Positions 1 to 8,359 of a stretch of 64,000 bases of DNA are shown here, piece after piece. The stretch is from assembly GCA_900769405.1 (NCBI GenBank), contig CAAGGL010000010.1, forward strand, positions 211,362 through 275,361, read 5' to 3'. The notes beneath the pieces were generated by a model that was not told where the DNA came from, made no database searches, and worked only from the letters and a program-made list of their open reading frames with translations. How positions within the stretch are numbered: position 1 is the first letter of the stretch; every line of letters begins with the position of its first letter. The stretch is from an uncultured Alistipes sp. (lineage in GTDB: Bacteria; Bacteroidota; Bacteroidia; Bacteroidales; Rikenellaceae). The position numbers were made by a program, and so were the translations under genes.

Positions 1-971
1 ACGTTAAGGTTTCGTTGGAGGGTATCTTCAACAAGGATATGTACAGCATTATGTGCCAGTACCTCGGTATGCAGGAGAAAGAGGGTGGCGTAACTCTGCC
101 CGGTGAGCCCGCAGCTCGTAAGTCGTGGAGCACTCCTAAGGGTCTGAACAACGCTTACTACATCACCAACGCTGGTAAGAACGGTCACTACTACTCGTTC
201 ACCGTTAAGGCTGAGAAGGAGTTCCGCAACGGTTTGTCGTTGATGGCTGCTTACACTCACTCGAACTCGAAGAACGTTATCGACGGTATCGGTGACCAGG
301 TTTCGTCGGCTTACAACACCAACACCTTCAATGTTCACGGTTCGAACAACGCTGAGCTCGGCTACTCGTCGTATGTAGCTCCTCACCGTGTAATCGCAAG
401 CGTAGGTTACAACAAGGCTCTGAACAAGAACGTGATCGCTACTTTGGGTCTGTTCTACGAGGGCTTCAACTACGGTTATGTAGGTGGTTACTCGTACAAC
501 CGCTACTCGTACACTCTCTCGTCGTGCGTAACCGGCGATAAGGGTGCTAGCAACCTGATGTACATCCCCACCGATAAGGAGTTGGCTTCGATGCCTTTCG
601 CTAAGGAGGACAACAAGAAGGCATTCGCTTCGTTCTTGGCAAGCGACAAGTACCTGAGCAAGCACCGTGGCGAGTACGCTACTCGTGGTGGCGCTGTAAT
701 GCCTTGGTACAACTCGTTCAACTTCAAGTTCGCTACCGACATCATCCTGAACACTACCGGTCGTCAGAACAAGCTGACCGTAGGTGTTGATGTTAACAAT
801 GTTGGTAACCTGATCTGCGGCCGTTGGGGCAACGTTCAGGAGCTGAGCACCAGCAGCATCTTGAAGTGGGACGGTAGCAACTACACCTTCACTCAGCCTA
901 CTTGGAACAAGTACGCAGGCTTTGCTTCGACTTGGTCGGCTATGCTGAGCTTCCGCTACACCTTCAACTAA
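1..971 (+). CDS. TonB-dependent receptor-like outer-membrane protein, C-terminal part
   Basis: The reading frame is open from the first base, so the gene begins outside the window and only about 322 C-terminal residues are present. The sequence is rich in Tyr, Asn, Gly and Ser in alternating beta-strand patterns, and it ends with an aromatic terminal strand (SFRYTFN) as expected of an outer-membrane beta-barrel recognised by the BAM machinery. The block LTVGVDVNNVGNL near the end resembles the last strands of Oar/SusC-type TonB-dependent receptors. No plug domain is visible because the N-terminus is missing, so the substrate cannot be named. Codon choice is strongly biased (AAC, AAG, GGT, GCT, CGT dominate), as in highly expressed genes. 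It is followed by a strong intrinsic terminator. A non-TonB barrel cannot be excluded. Confidence 0.75.
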   Translation, partial: VKVSLEGIFNKDMYSIMCQYLGMQEKEGGVTLPGEPAARKSWSTPKGLNNAYYITNAGKNGHYYSFTVKAEKEFRNGLSLMAAYTHSNSKNVIDGIGDQVSSAYNTNTFNVHGSNNAELGYSSYVAPHRVIASVGYNKALNKNVIATLGLFYEGFNYGYVGGYSYNRYSYTLSSCVTGDKGASNLMYIPTDKELASMPFAKEDNKKAFASFLASDKYLSKHRGEYATRGGAVMPWYNSFNFKFATDIILNTTGRQNKLTVGVDVNNVGNLICGRWGNVQELSTSSILKWDGSNYTFTQPTWNKYAGFASTWSAMLSFRYTFN

Positions 972-1016
972 TCGAGCGAGAGTTCGTTAGGACTTAAACG
1001 ACATTAGATAATTTCG

Positions 1017-1047
1017 GGTCGCTTCCTTCGGGGAGCGACCTTTTTTT
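1017..1047 (+). terminator. Intrinsic terminator after the receptor gene
   Basis: A perfect 7-bp stem (GGTCGCT at 1017-1023 with AGCGACC at 1034-1040) is followed directly by seven T residues at 1041-1047. It lies 45 nt after the receptor stop codon. Confidence 0.9.
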
Positions 1048-1163
1048 CACGCCATATGGGCGTGTTTTGTTGTTTTCGGTTTTGCAAGTAGTGGGCATTT
1101 TGCAAAAATCGCAACCTTGTGCCATTGACGTAGTGAGGTTGTAGTGTGCCATATGGGCGGGGC

Positions 1164-1213
1164 TCATCATTGGCGGGTGGGGGCTCGGCCGCAGGCCGAC
1201 CCGCCAATGATGA
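1164..1213. repeat. Long GC-rich palindrome (15-bp arms)
   Basis: A perfect 15-bp inverted repeat (arms 1164-1178 and 1199-1213, TCATCATTGGCGGGT and its complement) encloses a second hairpin (TCGGCC at 1185-1190 with GGCCGA at 1194-1199). No T tract follows on either strand, so it is not a simple terminator. A related but imperfect palindrome sits at 63919-63961, with a similar core of GGCGGGT, a G run, GGCCG and CCCGCC. The pair suggests a dispersed REP-like element. The remaining sequence between the first terminator and the promoter at 1275 shows no gene. Confidence 0.7.
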
Positions 1214-1274
1214 CATGCTTCGACGAGGCGTGAGCCTTTATTGGCGTAAAGACTGAATTTTTGAATTGCGAATT

Positions 1275-1307
1275 TTTGATAGTTGAATTATATTTTCGCT
1301 ATCTTTG
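1275..1307 (+). promoter_or_regulatory. Bacteroidota-type promoter for the phosphodiesterase gene
   Basis: TTTG at 1275-1278 and TATCTTTG at 1300-1307 are separated by 21 nt. The -7 box ends 22 nt before the chosen ATG at 1330. Confidence 0.75.
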
Positions 1308-1329
1308 CGGAAAAGAAACAAACGAAACA

Positions 1330-2574
1330 ATGAAACGACTTCTGATTTTGGTTTTAGCGGTGGTGGCTGCGGCTTGCTCGCCCGTGCAACGCGCTGTGCG
1401 TGAGGTTGCTGCCGATCCATACAACAACGATAATCGCTATGTGATAATTCTGTCGATGGACGCCTTCCGTTGGGACTTGGCCGACCACGCCCATACGCCG
1501 ACGCTCGACTCGCTGCGCCGCGTGGGAACATACTCCGAGACCTATCCCGTCTATCCGTCAAATACCTTCCCCAACCACTATACGATGGCTACGGGATTGC
1601 ATCCCGACGATCACGGAGTGGTCAATAACGGATTCTATGACAAGCGATTAGGTCGTCAGATGTCGGTATTCAACTACGACGATACTCAGACCCCCGACTT
1701 CTGGGGTGGCGATCCGATCTGGAATACTGCCGAGCGTCAGGGACGTGTGGCGAACATCTTTATGTGGCCGGGTAGTGAGGTGCCCATTGGCGGTCGTCAG
1801 GCAACGGTCTGGACGCGTTATTCCGAGGAGCCGAGCTATCGCGAGCGTGCCGATTGGGTTGTCGAGGCGATGACGCGCCCCGTGGAGCAGATCCCCAATC
1901 TGGTGATGTGGTATTTCGAGCAGCCCGATGCTGTGATGCACCGCCACGGTCCGCTGTCGGAGCAGGCCGTAGCGCAGGCTGAGCATATCGACTCGACACT
2001 GCGTTATTTCTTCTGGAAGATCCGCCAATCGCCTGTATATGATAAGATTAACTTCATCGTTACGGCCGATCACGGTATGGCTGATCTGTCGGACGATCGC
2101 ATTGCGAATCTCTACGAGGTGCTCGATCCTCAGCGCGTAGTGCGTACTGTGTCGGGACGTCCGTATGGCGTGGAGGTCGAGGCCGGATATGAGCAGGAGG
2201 CGTTGCGCGCGCTGCGTAAGGTGAAGGGTATCAAGGCCTTCAAACGCGAGGAGCTGCCCGCGAAGTATCACTATGGCAAGCATCCGACCCGCATCACGAA
2301 TCTGGTGGTTATGCCCGATATGGGTTGGACGGTCGAGTATCGCAAGCCCGAGGTTGAGCGCCGCCCGATTGGTAAGGGTGCGCACGGTTTCGATAACTTC
2401 GAGCGCGAGATGTCGATGGTTTTCTATGGTACGGGACCTGCTTTCCGCAAGGGTTACGAGCAGCGTTCGTTCCAGAATCTGAATATGTATATCATTCTGT
2501 GTCACCTGCTTGGCGTCGAGCCGTCGGAAAACGATGGCGATTGGAGCGCGGTGCGCAAGATGTTTGTAAAATAG
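1330..2574 (+). CDS. NPP-type ectonucleotide pyrophosphatase/phosphodiesterase lipoprotein
   Basis: A 414-residue member of the alkaline phosphatase superfamily, nucleotide pyrophosphatase/phosphodiesterase branch. These enzymes hydrolyse phosphodiester or pyrophosphate bonds in the periplasm or on the surface, using two zinc ions and a threonine nucleophile. Seen here: a lipoprotein signal with the acceptor Cys16 (VAAAC), metal-ligand Asp44 in SMDAFRWD, the probable nucleophile Thr79 in YPSNTFPNHY, ADHGMAD for the second metal site, and a late GAHGFDN histidine. The start at 1330 is chosen because it gives a proper lipoprotein signal and sits just after a promoter; an upstream in-frame start at 1261 would precede the promoter -7 box. 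The glycosyltransferase gene follows after 9 nt, so the two are probably cotranscribed. The substrate is unknown; nucleotide sugars or phospholipid head groups are possible. Confidence 0.88.
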   Translation: MKRLLILVLAVVAAACSPVQRAVREVAADPYNNDNRYVIILSMDAFRWDLADHAHTPTLDSLRRVGTYSETYPVYPSNTFPNHYTMATGLHPDDHGVVNNGFYDKRLGRQMSVFNYDDTQTPDFWGGDPIWNTAERQGRVANIFMWPGSEVPIGGRQATVWTRYSEEPSYRERADWVVEAMTRPVEQIPNLVMWYFEQPDAVMHRHGPLSEQAVAQAEHIDSTLRYFFWKIRQSPVYDKINFIVTADHGMADLSDDRIANLYEVLDPQRVVRTVSGRPYGVEVEAGYEQEALRALRKVKGIKAFKREELPAKYHYGKHPTRITNLVVMPDMGWTVEYRKPEVERRPIGKGAHGFDNFEREMSMVFYGTGPAFRKGYEQRSFQNLNMYIILCHLLGVEPSENDGDWSAVRKMFVK

Positions 2575-2583
2575 TCGAGAGCT

Positions 2584-3489
2584 ATGTCACGTCTTACGGT
2601 TGTTGTCGCTACATATAATCGCGCGGAGTCGCTCATTCGCTGTTTGGAGTCGTTTCGCACGCAATCTTCGCCCCGCACGGAGTGGGAGATTGTGGTCGTG
2701 AACAACAACTCGAAGGACGACACCGAGGAGCGCTTTGCGGCATTTGCGGCGGCGAATGCGGATCTTCCCGTGCGTATGGTGCGCGAGGAGCGTCAGGGAT
2801 TGAGCCACGCCCGCAACTGCGGTATGGCGGCTGCCCAGAGCCCCTATATCGCAATTATCGACGACGACGAGACGGTCAATGAGGATTTCGTGCGTGGTTA
2901 TATCGAGTTCTTCGATGCGCACCCGAAGGCTGTGGCGGCGGGAGGTCGTATCGTGCCGAGCTACGAGCAGGGACGCCCGTCGTGGATCTCGCCCTACACC
3001 GAGCGCCCGATTGCCAATCCGCTCGATCTGGGCGATGAGGTGCGTCCGTTTGGTCGCGGTCGTTGCCCCGGAGGTGGCAATATGGCTGTTCGCCGCGAGG
3101 CTATCGAGCGTTATGGAGCCTTCGATCCGTCGTTGGGTCGCACGGGAAAGAAACTGATTGGCGGCGAGGAGACCGATTTCTTCAACCGTCTGTCGCGCAG
3201 TGGCGAGCCGTTCTACTACGTTCCGACGTCGATTATCTACCACCACATCTCGCCCGATAAACTCACACGCGACTACTTCACGCGCCTGAGCTACGCCATC
3301 GGTGTGAGCGAGCAGATTCGCACGCGCCAGATCGGTCGCTATGGCTCGCGTCTGCTGTCGGAGGCGGTGAAGTGGGGCGCTACGTTGGTGCTGGCGGCGG
3401 GCTATACACTCACGCTGAGGTGGTCGGCGGCGCGATATTTGGTGCTTATGCGCTGGCAAATCACTCGTGGATTGCTCCACAGAGGGTAA
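2584..3489 (+). CDS. Family 2 glycosyltransferase
   Basis: A 301-residue GT-A fold enzyme that transfers a sugar from a nucleotide donor. The N-terminus shows the family 2 pattern: the strand VVVATYNRAESLIRCL, then VVVNNNSKDDT for nucleotide binding, and the metal-binding acidic motif IIDDDE at about residues 91-96. A later GGEETDFFNRL matches the ED-type catalytic region of GT2 enzymes. A single hydrophobic stretch near the C-terminus (about 262-280) may anchor it to the inner membrane. It starts 9 nt after the phosphodiesterase gene, so the pair may act on one envelope glycan. Donor and acceptor cannot be deduced. No other polysaccharide cluster genes are adjacent. Confidence 0.88.
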   Translation: MSRLTVVVATYNRAESLIRCLESFRTQSSPRTEWEIVVVNNNSKDDTEERFAAFAAANADLPVRMVREERQGLSHARNCGMAAAQSPYIAIIDDDETVNEDFVRGYIEFFDAHPKAVAAGGRIVPSYEQGRPSWISPYTERPIANPLDLGDEVRPFGRGRCPGGGNMAVRREAIERYGAFDPSLGRTGKKLIGGEETDFFNRLSRSGEPFYYVPTSIIYHHISPDKLTRDYFTRLSYAIGVSEQIRTRQIGRYGSRLLSEAVKWGATLVLAAGYTLTLRWSAARYLVLMRWQITRGLLHRG

Positions 3490-3524
3490 AAACATACATT
3501 TAGTGCAAAATTAGGTCGGAATTC

Positions 3525-3555
3525 TTGTGAATTTTGACCTATTTTTTTAACTTTG
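3525..3555 (+). promoter_or_regulatory. Bacteroidota-type promoter for the BlaI-family gene
   Basis: TTG at 3525-3527 and TAACTTTG at 3548-3555 with a 20-nt spacer. The gene starts at 3624, leaving a leader of about 60 nt. Confidence 0.7.
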
Positions 3556-3623
3556 TATTAGCAGTATGGGCAGTAATGCCATCGAAGCAACAGAGAATAC
3601 ACAAACATAACCTAATTTTAGAA

Positions 3624-3950
3624 ATGAAAGATACCAATGAGAATCTGGTCGCTTTGACCAAGGGCGAAGAGAGTGTGATGCTGATCCTTTGGTCGCTTGG
3701 CAATGGCTTGGTCTATGATATTATTGAGCAGATGCCCGAGCCTAAACCGAAGTACTCGACCATCGCAACTTTTATCAAAATGCTCGAAAATAAGGGATAC
3801 GTGGCACATCGTGAGGAGGGTCGATTCTTCCGTTACTATCCGACCGTTGAGCGCGATTTATATGCTCGCAAGGAGTTGCGCCGCGTTCTGGATCTCTACT
3901 TCGAGGGATCGTTGGATAACCTTGTGGAGTTCTATAAATCGAACGAGTAA
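3624..3950 (+). CDS. BlaI/MecI-family transcriptional repressor (orphan)
   Basis: A 108-residue winged-helix protein of the BlaI/MecI/CopY family (penicillinase repressor type). The N-terminal half (LTKGEESVMLILWSLGNG, then the recognition-helix region YSTIATFIKMLENKGYV) matches the DNA-binding domain; the C-terminal half is the helical dimerisation region. The start at 3624 is preferred over upstream in-frame starts because the domain begins at once and the promoter at 3525-3555 lies upstream of it. Family members are usually encoded next to a BlaR1/MecR1 membrane protease that inactivates them. None is present here: the flanking genes are a glycosyltransferase and a convergent recombinase. 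The target and inducer are therefore unknown. Confidence 0.88.
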   Translation: MKDTNENLVALTKGEESVMLILWSLGNGLVYDIIEQMPEPKPKYSTIATFIKMLENKGYVAHREEGRFFRYYPTVERDLYARKELRRVLDLYFEGSLDNLVEFYKSNE

Positions 3951-4008
3951 CCCTGTGCGGACTTAACGATGTAAAGCGCTGCCAAATCCGAATTACCGAA
4001 ATATGACC

Positions 4009-4036
4009 AGCCCGATACTTTGCGGAGTATCGGGCT
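4009..4036. terminator. Hairpin between convergent genes
   Basis: An 11-bp perfect stem (AGCCCGATACT at 4009-4019, AGTATCGGGCT at 4026-4036) with a 6-nt loop, then GAGTTGTTTT on the plus strand. The T tract is weak. It lies between the convergent BlaI-type gene and the recombinase gene and could serve both. Confidence 0.65.
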
Positions 4037-4056
4037 GAGTTGTTTTGTGGCGGGGA

Positions 4057-5025
4057 TCAGCGTTTCGAGCGTCTTGGTCGGCTGATCAGCTGACTGATAA
4101 CCTGACGGTTAAGCTCGTCAATGCGGTTGTGGTCGAGCTGCGCGAGGTAGATGTTCGTCGTGCGCTCGGAGGTGTGTCCCATACCCGCACTGATGATCTG
4201 GATCGGTGCGCCCGAATCGCGTGCCATCGTTGCCCAGGTGTGGCGCGCAACGTAGAACGTGAGCGGCATCTCGAACCCCAATTCGCGCCCTAAGGCACTG
4301 ATGTGGCGATTCAGATCGCGCTGCTGCGAGCGGTAATTCTTGTAGCTGTCGTCGAGGTGGAGTATGGGCAGAACGTACTCCGAGGGGTTGGCGTGGCGGT
4401 CGATGATCTCCTGCAAACAGGGCTCGACGGCCATCGTGAGCCATTGTCCCGTCTTGCGACGTTGGTAGTTCAAGATGTTGTCGTGGATATCGCTTTTGCG
4501 CAGGTAGGCCATATCGACAAAGGCCATTCCGCGTGCGAAAAAACTGAACAGAAACAGATCGCGCGCGAGCAACATTCGCGGGTTACGACCTCGGAGGTCG
4601 TACTCGGCGATACGGCGCAGACTTGCGAGCGAGATTGCGCGTTTGATCGTAGCGATCTGATTGATACGCACATACAGAAACGGATCGCGGTGCGAGTGGA
4701 GGTTGAGCATTCTCGATGCGATGTTGTAAATCGCGCGCAGATAGCGCATATAGAACGATATCGAGTTGGGGCTCAGTCCGCTCTGGCGCAGCCACGCCTC
4801 GTACTCGGTGACCACTTCGTGGGTGAGTTGGGCGATGCTTGGGCGCCGCGTGCCGAGAAATGCGACGAGTTTACGCAGTGCCATACGATAGTTTGCCGCG
4901 GAGCCTGTGCGTCCCTCGGATTCGAGGCGGACGATGTATGAGGCGAAGAAGTTGATTAGGTCGGGTGTGCGTCCCGCTGTACGTTGCGGCAAGTTCGAGT
5001 GAGATTGTAGTTGGGGTGATTTCAT
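4057..5025 (-). CDS. Tyrosine-type site-specific recombinase
   Basis: A 322-residue integrase/recombinase that would cut and rejoin DNA through a covalent 3'-phosphotyrosine. The N-terminal half carries a SAM-like core-binding domain (about residues 20-110). The catalytic half shows the first Arg in FFARGMAFVDM, a beta-hairpin Lys in RRKTGQ, the second Arg in YVARHTWAT, the His in GMGHTSERTT and the nucleophile Tyr in NIYLAQL. The usual first His of the HxxR box is Tyr here (YVAR); from memory this also occurs in other Bacteroidota recombinases. It is not next to a tRNA gene, excisionase, relaxase or phage genes, so it looks like a solitary chromosomal recombinase, possibly a DNA invertase. 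No invertible promoter was recognised next to it. Confidence 0.9.
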   Translation of the reverse strand: MKSPQLQSHSNLPQRTAGRTPDLINFFASYIVRLESEGRTGSAANYRMALRKLVAFLGTRRPSIAQLTHEVVTEYEAWLRQSGLSPNSISFYMRYLRAIYNIASRMLNLHSHRDPFLYVRINQIATIKRAISLASLRRIAEYDLRGRNPRMLLARDLFLFSFFARGMAFVDMAYLRKSDIHDNILNYQRRKTGQWLTMAVEPCLQEIIDRHANPSEYVLPILHLDDSYKNYRSQQRDLNRHISALGRELGFEMPLTFYVARHTWATMARDSGAPIQIISAGMGHTSERTTNIYLAQLDHNRIDELNRQVISQLISRPRRSKR

Positions 5026-5055
5026 TTAGGGGGTAATTAGGTTCGGAAGGTTTGT

Positions 5056-5085
5056 AAAAAAAGCCCCGAAGTTGTGTTTCGGGGC
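5056..5085 (-). terminator. Intrinsic terminator of the DUF5009 gene
   Basis: Stem GCCCCGAA (5063-5070) with TTCGGGGC (5078-5085). On the minus strand the stem is followed by seven T residues (the A run at 5056-5062). It sits 16 nt after the stop codon of the gene that ends at 5102. Confidence 0.88.
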
Positions 5086-5101
5086 CTTTTGGGAGGTTGG
5101 T

Positions 5102-6304
5102 TTATAGCTTCAATTTTATTCCCAACTTTTCGAGTAGTATCGAGAAGTATGCCATTGAGATCGACCACGCCGCCGATCCGCAGATGGCCAGCAGCGCGCT
5201 GTCGGGTTGCTTGTAGAATAGCAGTCGGAACGGCAGCAGTGCGATAACCATATATACGACGCTCGGAGCGAGGTAGGTTGTCATCGAGTTGCGACCCGTT
5301 GTTTCGAGCAGCGAGGTGAATCGCGTGCGACCGCAAATATCGGTGCGATAGAATACGAAAGCAAGTACTAACAAGCTGATACCGTTGCAGATAAGACCCC
5401 AGCTCGGGGTTGCCAAAATCTTCGAGATGATGTACCAATTGCGCAGAACGAATCCCGCCGCGATCGACACCACGCCCGCAACGACCATTGTCCACATCTT
5501 GCGGCGCTTGTCGTGCTGGCTACGCATCAGGTAGGTACCCGTAACCAAACCCGTCAGTACGATCATCGGCGTATTGCCTTGAAGTACAGTGCCTAAGATC
5601 GTGCGGAGCGATGTCGCCCAATCGTTCAGACCGGCCGACGAGATGCAGTTCAGAGCGAAGAATACCGCCCAAACGACCACTGCGCCAATGAGCGAGCCGC
5701 GAGTTGCGAGGCTTGTCAGTGCAGCCACAACGTAGCCCCAACCGATCAATCCGAGAATGCCCCACCAGCTGGCAACCAACCACTGAGGATCTTCGGGTGT
5801 ACCTGCGCGGAAGATCGCCAGCAGCACCACGATGCCGATGAAGCCCGCAGCGCGTAAAATTTTGAATATCAGGTCGTAGCGACTCTCGCGCGGATAGCTG
5901 TTCCAGAGCATAAACAGGAATAGGAAGAACAGCCAGCGCCAGGTCGAAGCGGTGATTCCCGTCAATTCGGGATTGATTCTACCGGCGTTGAGCAGAGCCA
6001 CGCCGATGCAGATCAGCGACAGCGTGCGCCAGAGGATATGGCCTGCGATTTGGAGGTCCGACGCGCCACGACGGCGGCGTGCCTCGATCGCGTAAGGAAT
6101 TGATATTCCGACCATAAACAGAAAACTCGGGAAGACCCAATCGGCCAATCCCATACCATCGAAGTTCATCTCCGTATGCCCCAGCCACGCGGGTACGCCG
6201 GGCATATAGAGGTCGTTGACGAAGAGCATCAACAGCAACGTCAATCCGCGAACGATGTCGATCGAGAGAATACGTTGCGACGAGTTTTTAGAGTTAGTAT
6301 TCAT
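5102..6304 (-). CDS. DUF5009 / NagX-like membrane acyltransferase family protein
   Basis: A 400-residue polytopic inner-membrane protein with about ten hydrophobic segments. The first segment, SIDIVRGLTLLLMLFVND, followed by a conserved LGHTEMNFDGMGLADWVFP region, is characteristic of the DUF5009/COG4299 family related to heparan-alpha-glucosaminide N-acetyltransferase. Those proteins move acyl groups across the membrane onto sugars. The activity of the bacterial members is mostly inferred, so no reaction is asserted. The gene follows rfbB by 38 nt on the same strand and ends at a strong terminator, which places it last in an rfbA-rfbB-DUF5009 transcription unit. This context is compatible with modification of a surface glycan. 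Confidence 0.8.
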   Translation of the reverse strand: MNTNSKNSSQRILSIDIVRGLTLLLMLFVNDLYMPGVPAWLGHTEMNFDGMGLADWVFPSFLFMVGISIPYAIEARRRRGASDLQIAGHILWRTLSLICIGVALLNAGRINPELTGITASTWRWLFFLFLFMLWNSYPRESRYDLIFKILRAAGFIGIVVLLAIFRAGTPEDPQWLVASWWGILGLIGWGYVVAALTSLATRGSLIGAVVVWAVFFALNCISSAGLNDWATSLRTILGTVLQGNTPMIVLTGLVTGTYLMRSQHDKRRKMWTMVVAGVVSIAAGFVLRNWYIISKILATPSWGLICNGISLLVLAFVFYRTDICGRTRFTSLLETTGRNSMTTYLAPSVVYMVIALLPFRLLFYKQPDSALLAICGSAAWSISMAYFSILLEKLGIKLKL

Positions 6305-6342
6305 ATAATTGTTGTGTTGTGTGGTTCAGGTGGTTACGGGTT

Positions 6343-7395
6343 CTATCGACCGTCGTACATACGACTGTAATAGTTGCGATATTCGCCCGAAGTGACTGCC
6401 GTCAACCACTCGTCATTGTGCAGATACCAACGCACCGTGCGCTCGATGCCCTCCTCGAAGCTCACCTCGGGTTGCCAACCCAGCTCCTCGCGCAGCTTGG
6501 TCGAATCGATTGCGTAGCGCAGGTCGTGTCCCGCGCGATCGCGCACGAATGTGATGAGGTTATCGTCCTCACCCTCAGCGCGTCCGAGCAGTCGGTCGGT
6601 CGTCGCAACCAGCAGTCGCACCAGATCGATATTGCGCCACTCGTTGCTGCCGCCGATGTTGTAGGTCTCGCCCACGCGACCGCGGTGGAAGATCAGGTCG
6701 ATTGCGCGCGCGTGATCCTCGACATAGAGCCAATCGCGCACGTTCTCGCCACGACCATAGACGGGCAGGGCGCGGCGCTCGCGGATATTGTTGATAAACA
6801 GCGGTATAAGTTTCTCGGGGAATTGATACGGACCGTAGTTGTTCGAGCAGTTGCTGATCACCGTCGGCAGTCCGAATGTGTCGTGGAACGCGCGAACGAA
6901 GTGGTCGCTCGACGCCTTACTTGCCGAGTAGGGCGAGTGGGGCTCGTAGCGCGACGACTCGGTGAAGGCGCCCTCAGCACCCAGCGAACCGTAAACCTCA
7001 TCGGTCGAAACGTGGTAGAAGAGGTGCTGTGCGTCGTCGGTCCAACGCTCCTTAGCCACCTGCAACAGCGTCAGCGTACCCAGCACATTGGTGCGCGCGA
7101 AGGCAAACGGATCGTCAATCGAGCGATCGACGTGGCTCTCCGCCGCCAGATGGATCACGCTGTCGATTGCGTGGCGCTCGAAGACCTCGCGCACGGCCTC
7201 GACATCGCAAATATCGACGCGTTCGAAACGGTAGTTCGCCGCCTCCTCGACATCGCGCAAATTGGCGGGATTACCCGCGTAGGTCAGCGCGTCGAGATTG
7301 ACAATCAGGTAGTTGGGGTATCGATTGACCATCAGTCGCACCAGATGTGAACCGATGAATCCTGCGCCGCCCGTGATCAAAATTTTACGTTCCAT
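6343..7395 (-). CDS. rfbB: dTDP-glucose 4,6-dehydratase
   Basis: A 350-residue extended short-chain dehydrogenase that converts dTDP-glucose to dTDP-4-keto-6-deoxyglucose, the second step of dTDP-L-rhamnose and related deoxysugar synthesis. The NAD-binding motif GGAGFIGSHL is at the N-terminus, followed by AAESHVDRSIDDP, the catalytic Thr-Asp-Glu stretch HVSTDEVYGSLG, YSASKASSDHFVRAF (Tyr-x3-Lys) and a substrate-binding NNYGPYQFPEKLIPL. The start at 7395 (MERKILITGG) is chosen because the Rossmann strand begins there and because an upstream in-frame start would overlap rfbA. rfbA ends 19 nt upstream. rfbC and rfbD are not in this window. Confidence 0.95.
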   Translation of the reverse strand: MERKILITGGAGFIGSHLVRLMVNRYPNYLIVNLDALTYAGNPANLRDVEEAANYRFERVDICDVEAVREVFERHAIDSVIHLAAESHVDRSIDDPFAFARTNVLGTLTLLQVAKERWTDDAQHLFYHVSTDEVYGSLGAEGAFTESSRYEPHSPYSASKASSDHFVRAFHDTFGLPTVISNCSNNYGPYQFPEKLIPLFINNIRERRALPVYGRGENVRDWLYVEDHARAIDLIFHRGRVGETYNIGGSNEWRNIDLVRLLVATTDRLLGRAEGEDDNLITFVRDRAGHDLRYAIDSTKLREELGWQPEVSFEEGIERTVRWYLHNDEWLTAVTSGEYRNYYSRMYDGR

Positions 7396-7414
7396 AGTCT
7401 GCATTTTGCGAGGT

Positions 7415-8296
7415 TTACTTTTTCGCGTCGGCAACCTTCAAGAGGTAGCGTCCATAGGGGTTACGCGCCATCGGCTCAGCCACGTTGCACAATTTCTCGG
7501 CGTCGATCCAACCGTTACGGAATGCGATCTCCTCCAAGCAGGCGATCTTGACGCCCTGACGTTTCTCGATCACCTCGACAAAAATCGACGCCTCGGCCAG
7601 CGAGTCGTGCGTACCCGTATCGAGCCACGCAAAACCCTCGCCAAAAGTATCGACGTGCAGCTCGCCGTCGCTCAAAAATTGTTGATTCACAGAGGTTATC
7701 TCCAACTCGCCGCGTGCCGACGGACGGATCGACTTAGCGATCTCGACCACGCGATTGGGGTAGAAATAGAGTCCCACAACGGCATAATTCGACTTCGGCT
7801 CGGCAGGTTTCTCCTCGATCGAGAGACAGCGACCCTCGGCGTCGAACTCCGCCACGCCATAGCGCTCGGGGTCATCGACGCGGTATCCGAAAATCGTTGC
7901 ACGAGCTTGATCCTCAGCGCGTTTAACAGCCTCGGTCAGTTTGTCTGCAAGTCCCGCACCGTGGAAAATATTATCACCCAACACCAGACATACGCTATCC
8001 TCCCCGATGAACTTCTCGCCAATCAGGAACGCCTGCGCCAGTCCGTCGGGTGAGGGCTGCTCGGCATACTCCAAGCGCACGCCGAAGTCCGATCCGTCGC
8101 CCAACAGACGTCGGAACGAGGGGGCGTCCTGCGGAGTCGTAATGACCAGAATATCACGCACCCCCGCCATCATCAGCACCGAAATGGGGTAGTAAACCAT
8201 CGGTTTGTCGTAGATCGGGAGCAGTTGTTTCGAAACGCCCTTTGTTATCGGATAGAGTCGGGTGCCGGAGCCGCCGGCCAGAACGATGCCTTTCAT
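7415..8296 (-). CDS. rfbA: Glucose-1-phosphate thymidylyltransferase
   Basis: A 293-residue nucleotidyltransferase that makes dTDP-glucose from dTTP and glucose-1-phosphate, the entry step for dTDP-deoxysugars. The N-terminal signature MKGIVLAGGSGTRLYPITKG with SKQLLPIYDKPMVYYP contains the nucleotide-binding loop and catalytic residues; VLGDNIFHG carries a metal-binding Asp, and EKPAEPKSNYAVVGLYFY and WLDTGTHDSLAEAS are also family hallmarks. The length is normal for the short RmlA form. It is the first gene of a minus-strand unit (rfbA-rfbB-DUF5009), transcribed from a promoter at 8360-8390 that is divergent from metY. Confidence 0.96.
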   Translation of the reverse strand: MKGIVLAGGSGTRLYPITKGVSKQLLPIYDKPMVYYPISVLMMAGVRDILVITTPQDAPSFRRLLGDGSDFGVRLEYAEQPSPDGLAQAFLIGEKFIGEDSVCLVLGDNIFHGAGLADKLTEAVKRAEDQARATIFGYRVDDPERYGVAEFDAEGRCLSIEEKPAEPKSNYAVVGLYFYPNRVVEIAKSIRPSARGELEITSVNQQFLSDGELHVDTFGEGFAWLDTGTHDSLAEASIFVEVIEKRQGVKIACLEEIAFRNGWIDAEKLCNVAEPMARNPYGRYLLKVADAKK

Positions 8297-8359
8297 CTGT
8301 TTGCTGGTTAAGTGGTTGCAAGTGCGCGGAAAACGCCTGCATACATAAATTTATTATTA

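Noticed and set aside
3951..5101. An integrated mobile element around the tyrosine recombinase
   Set aside because: There are no direct repeats, tRNA target, excisionase, mobilisation or phage genes around it.
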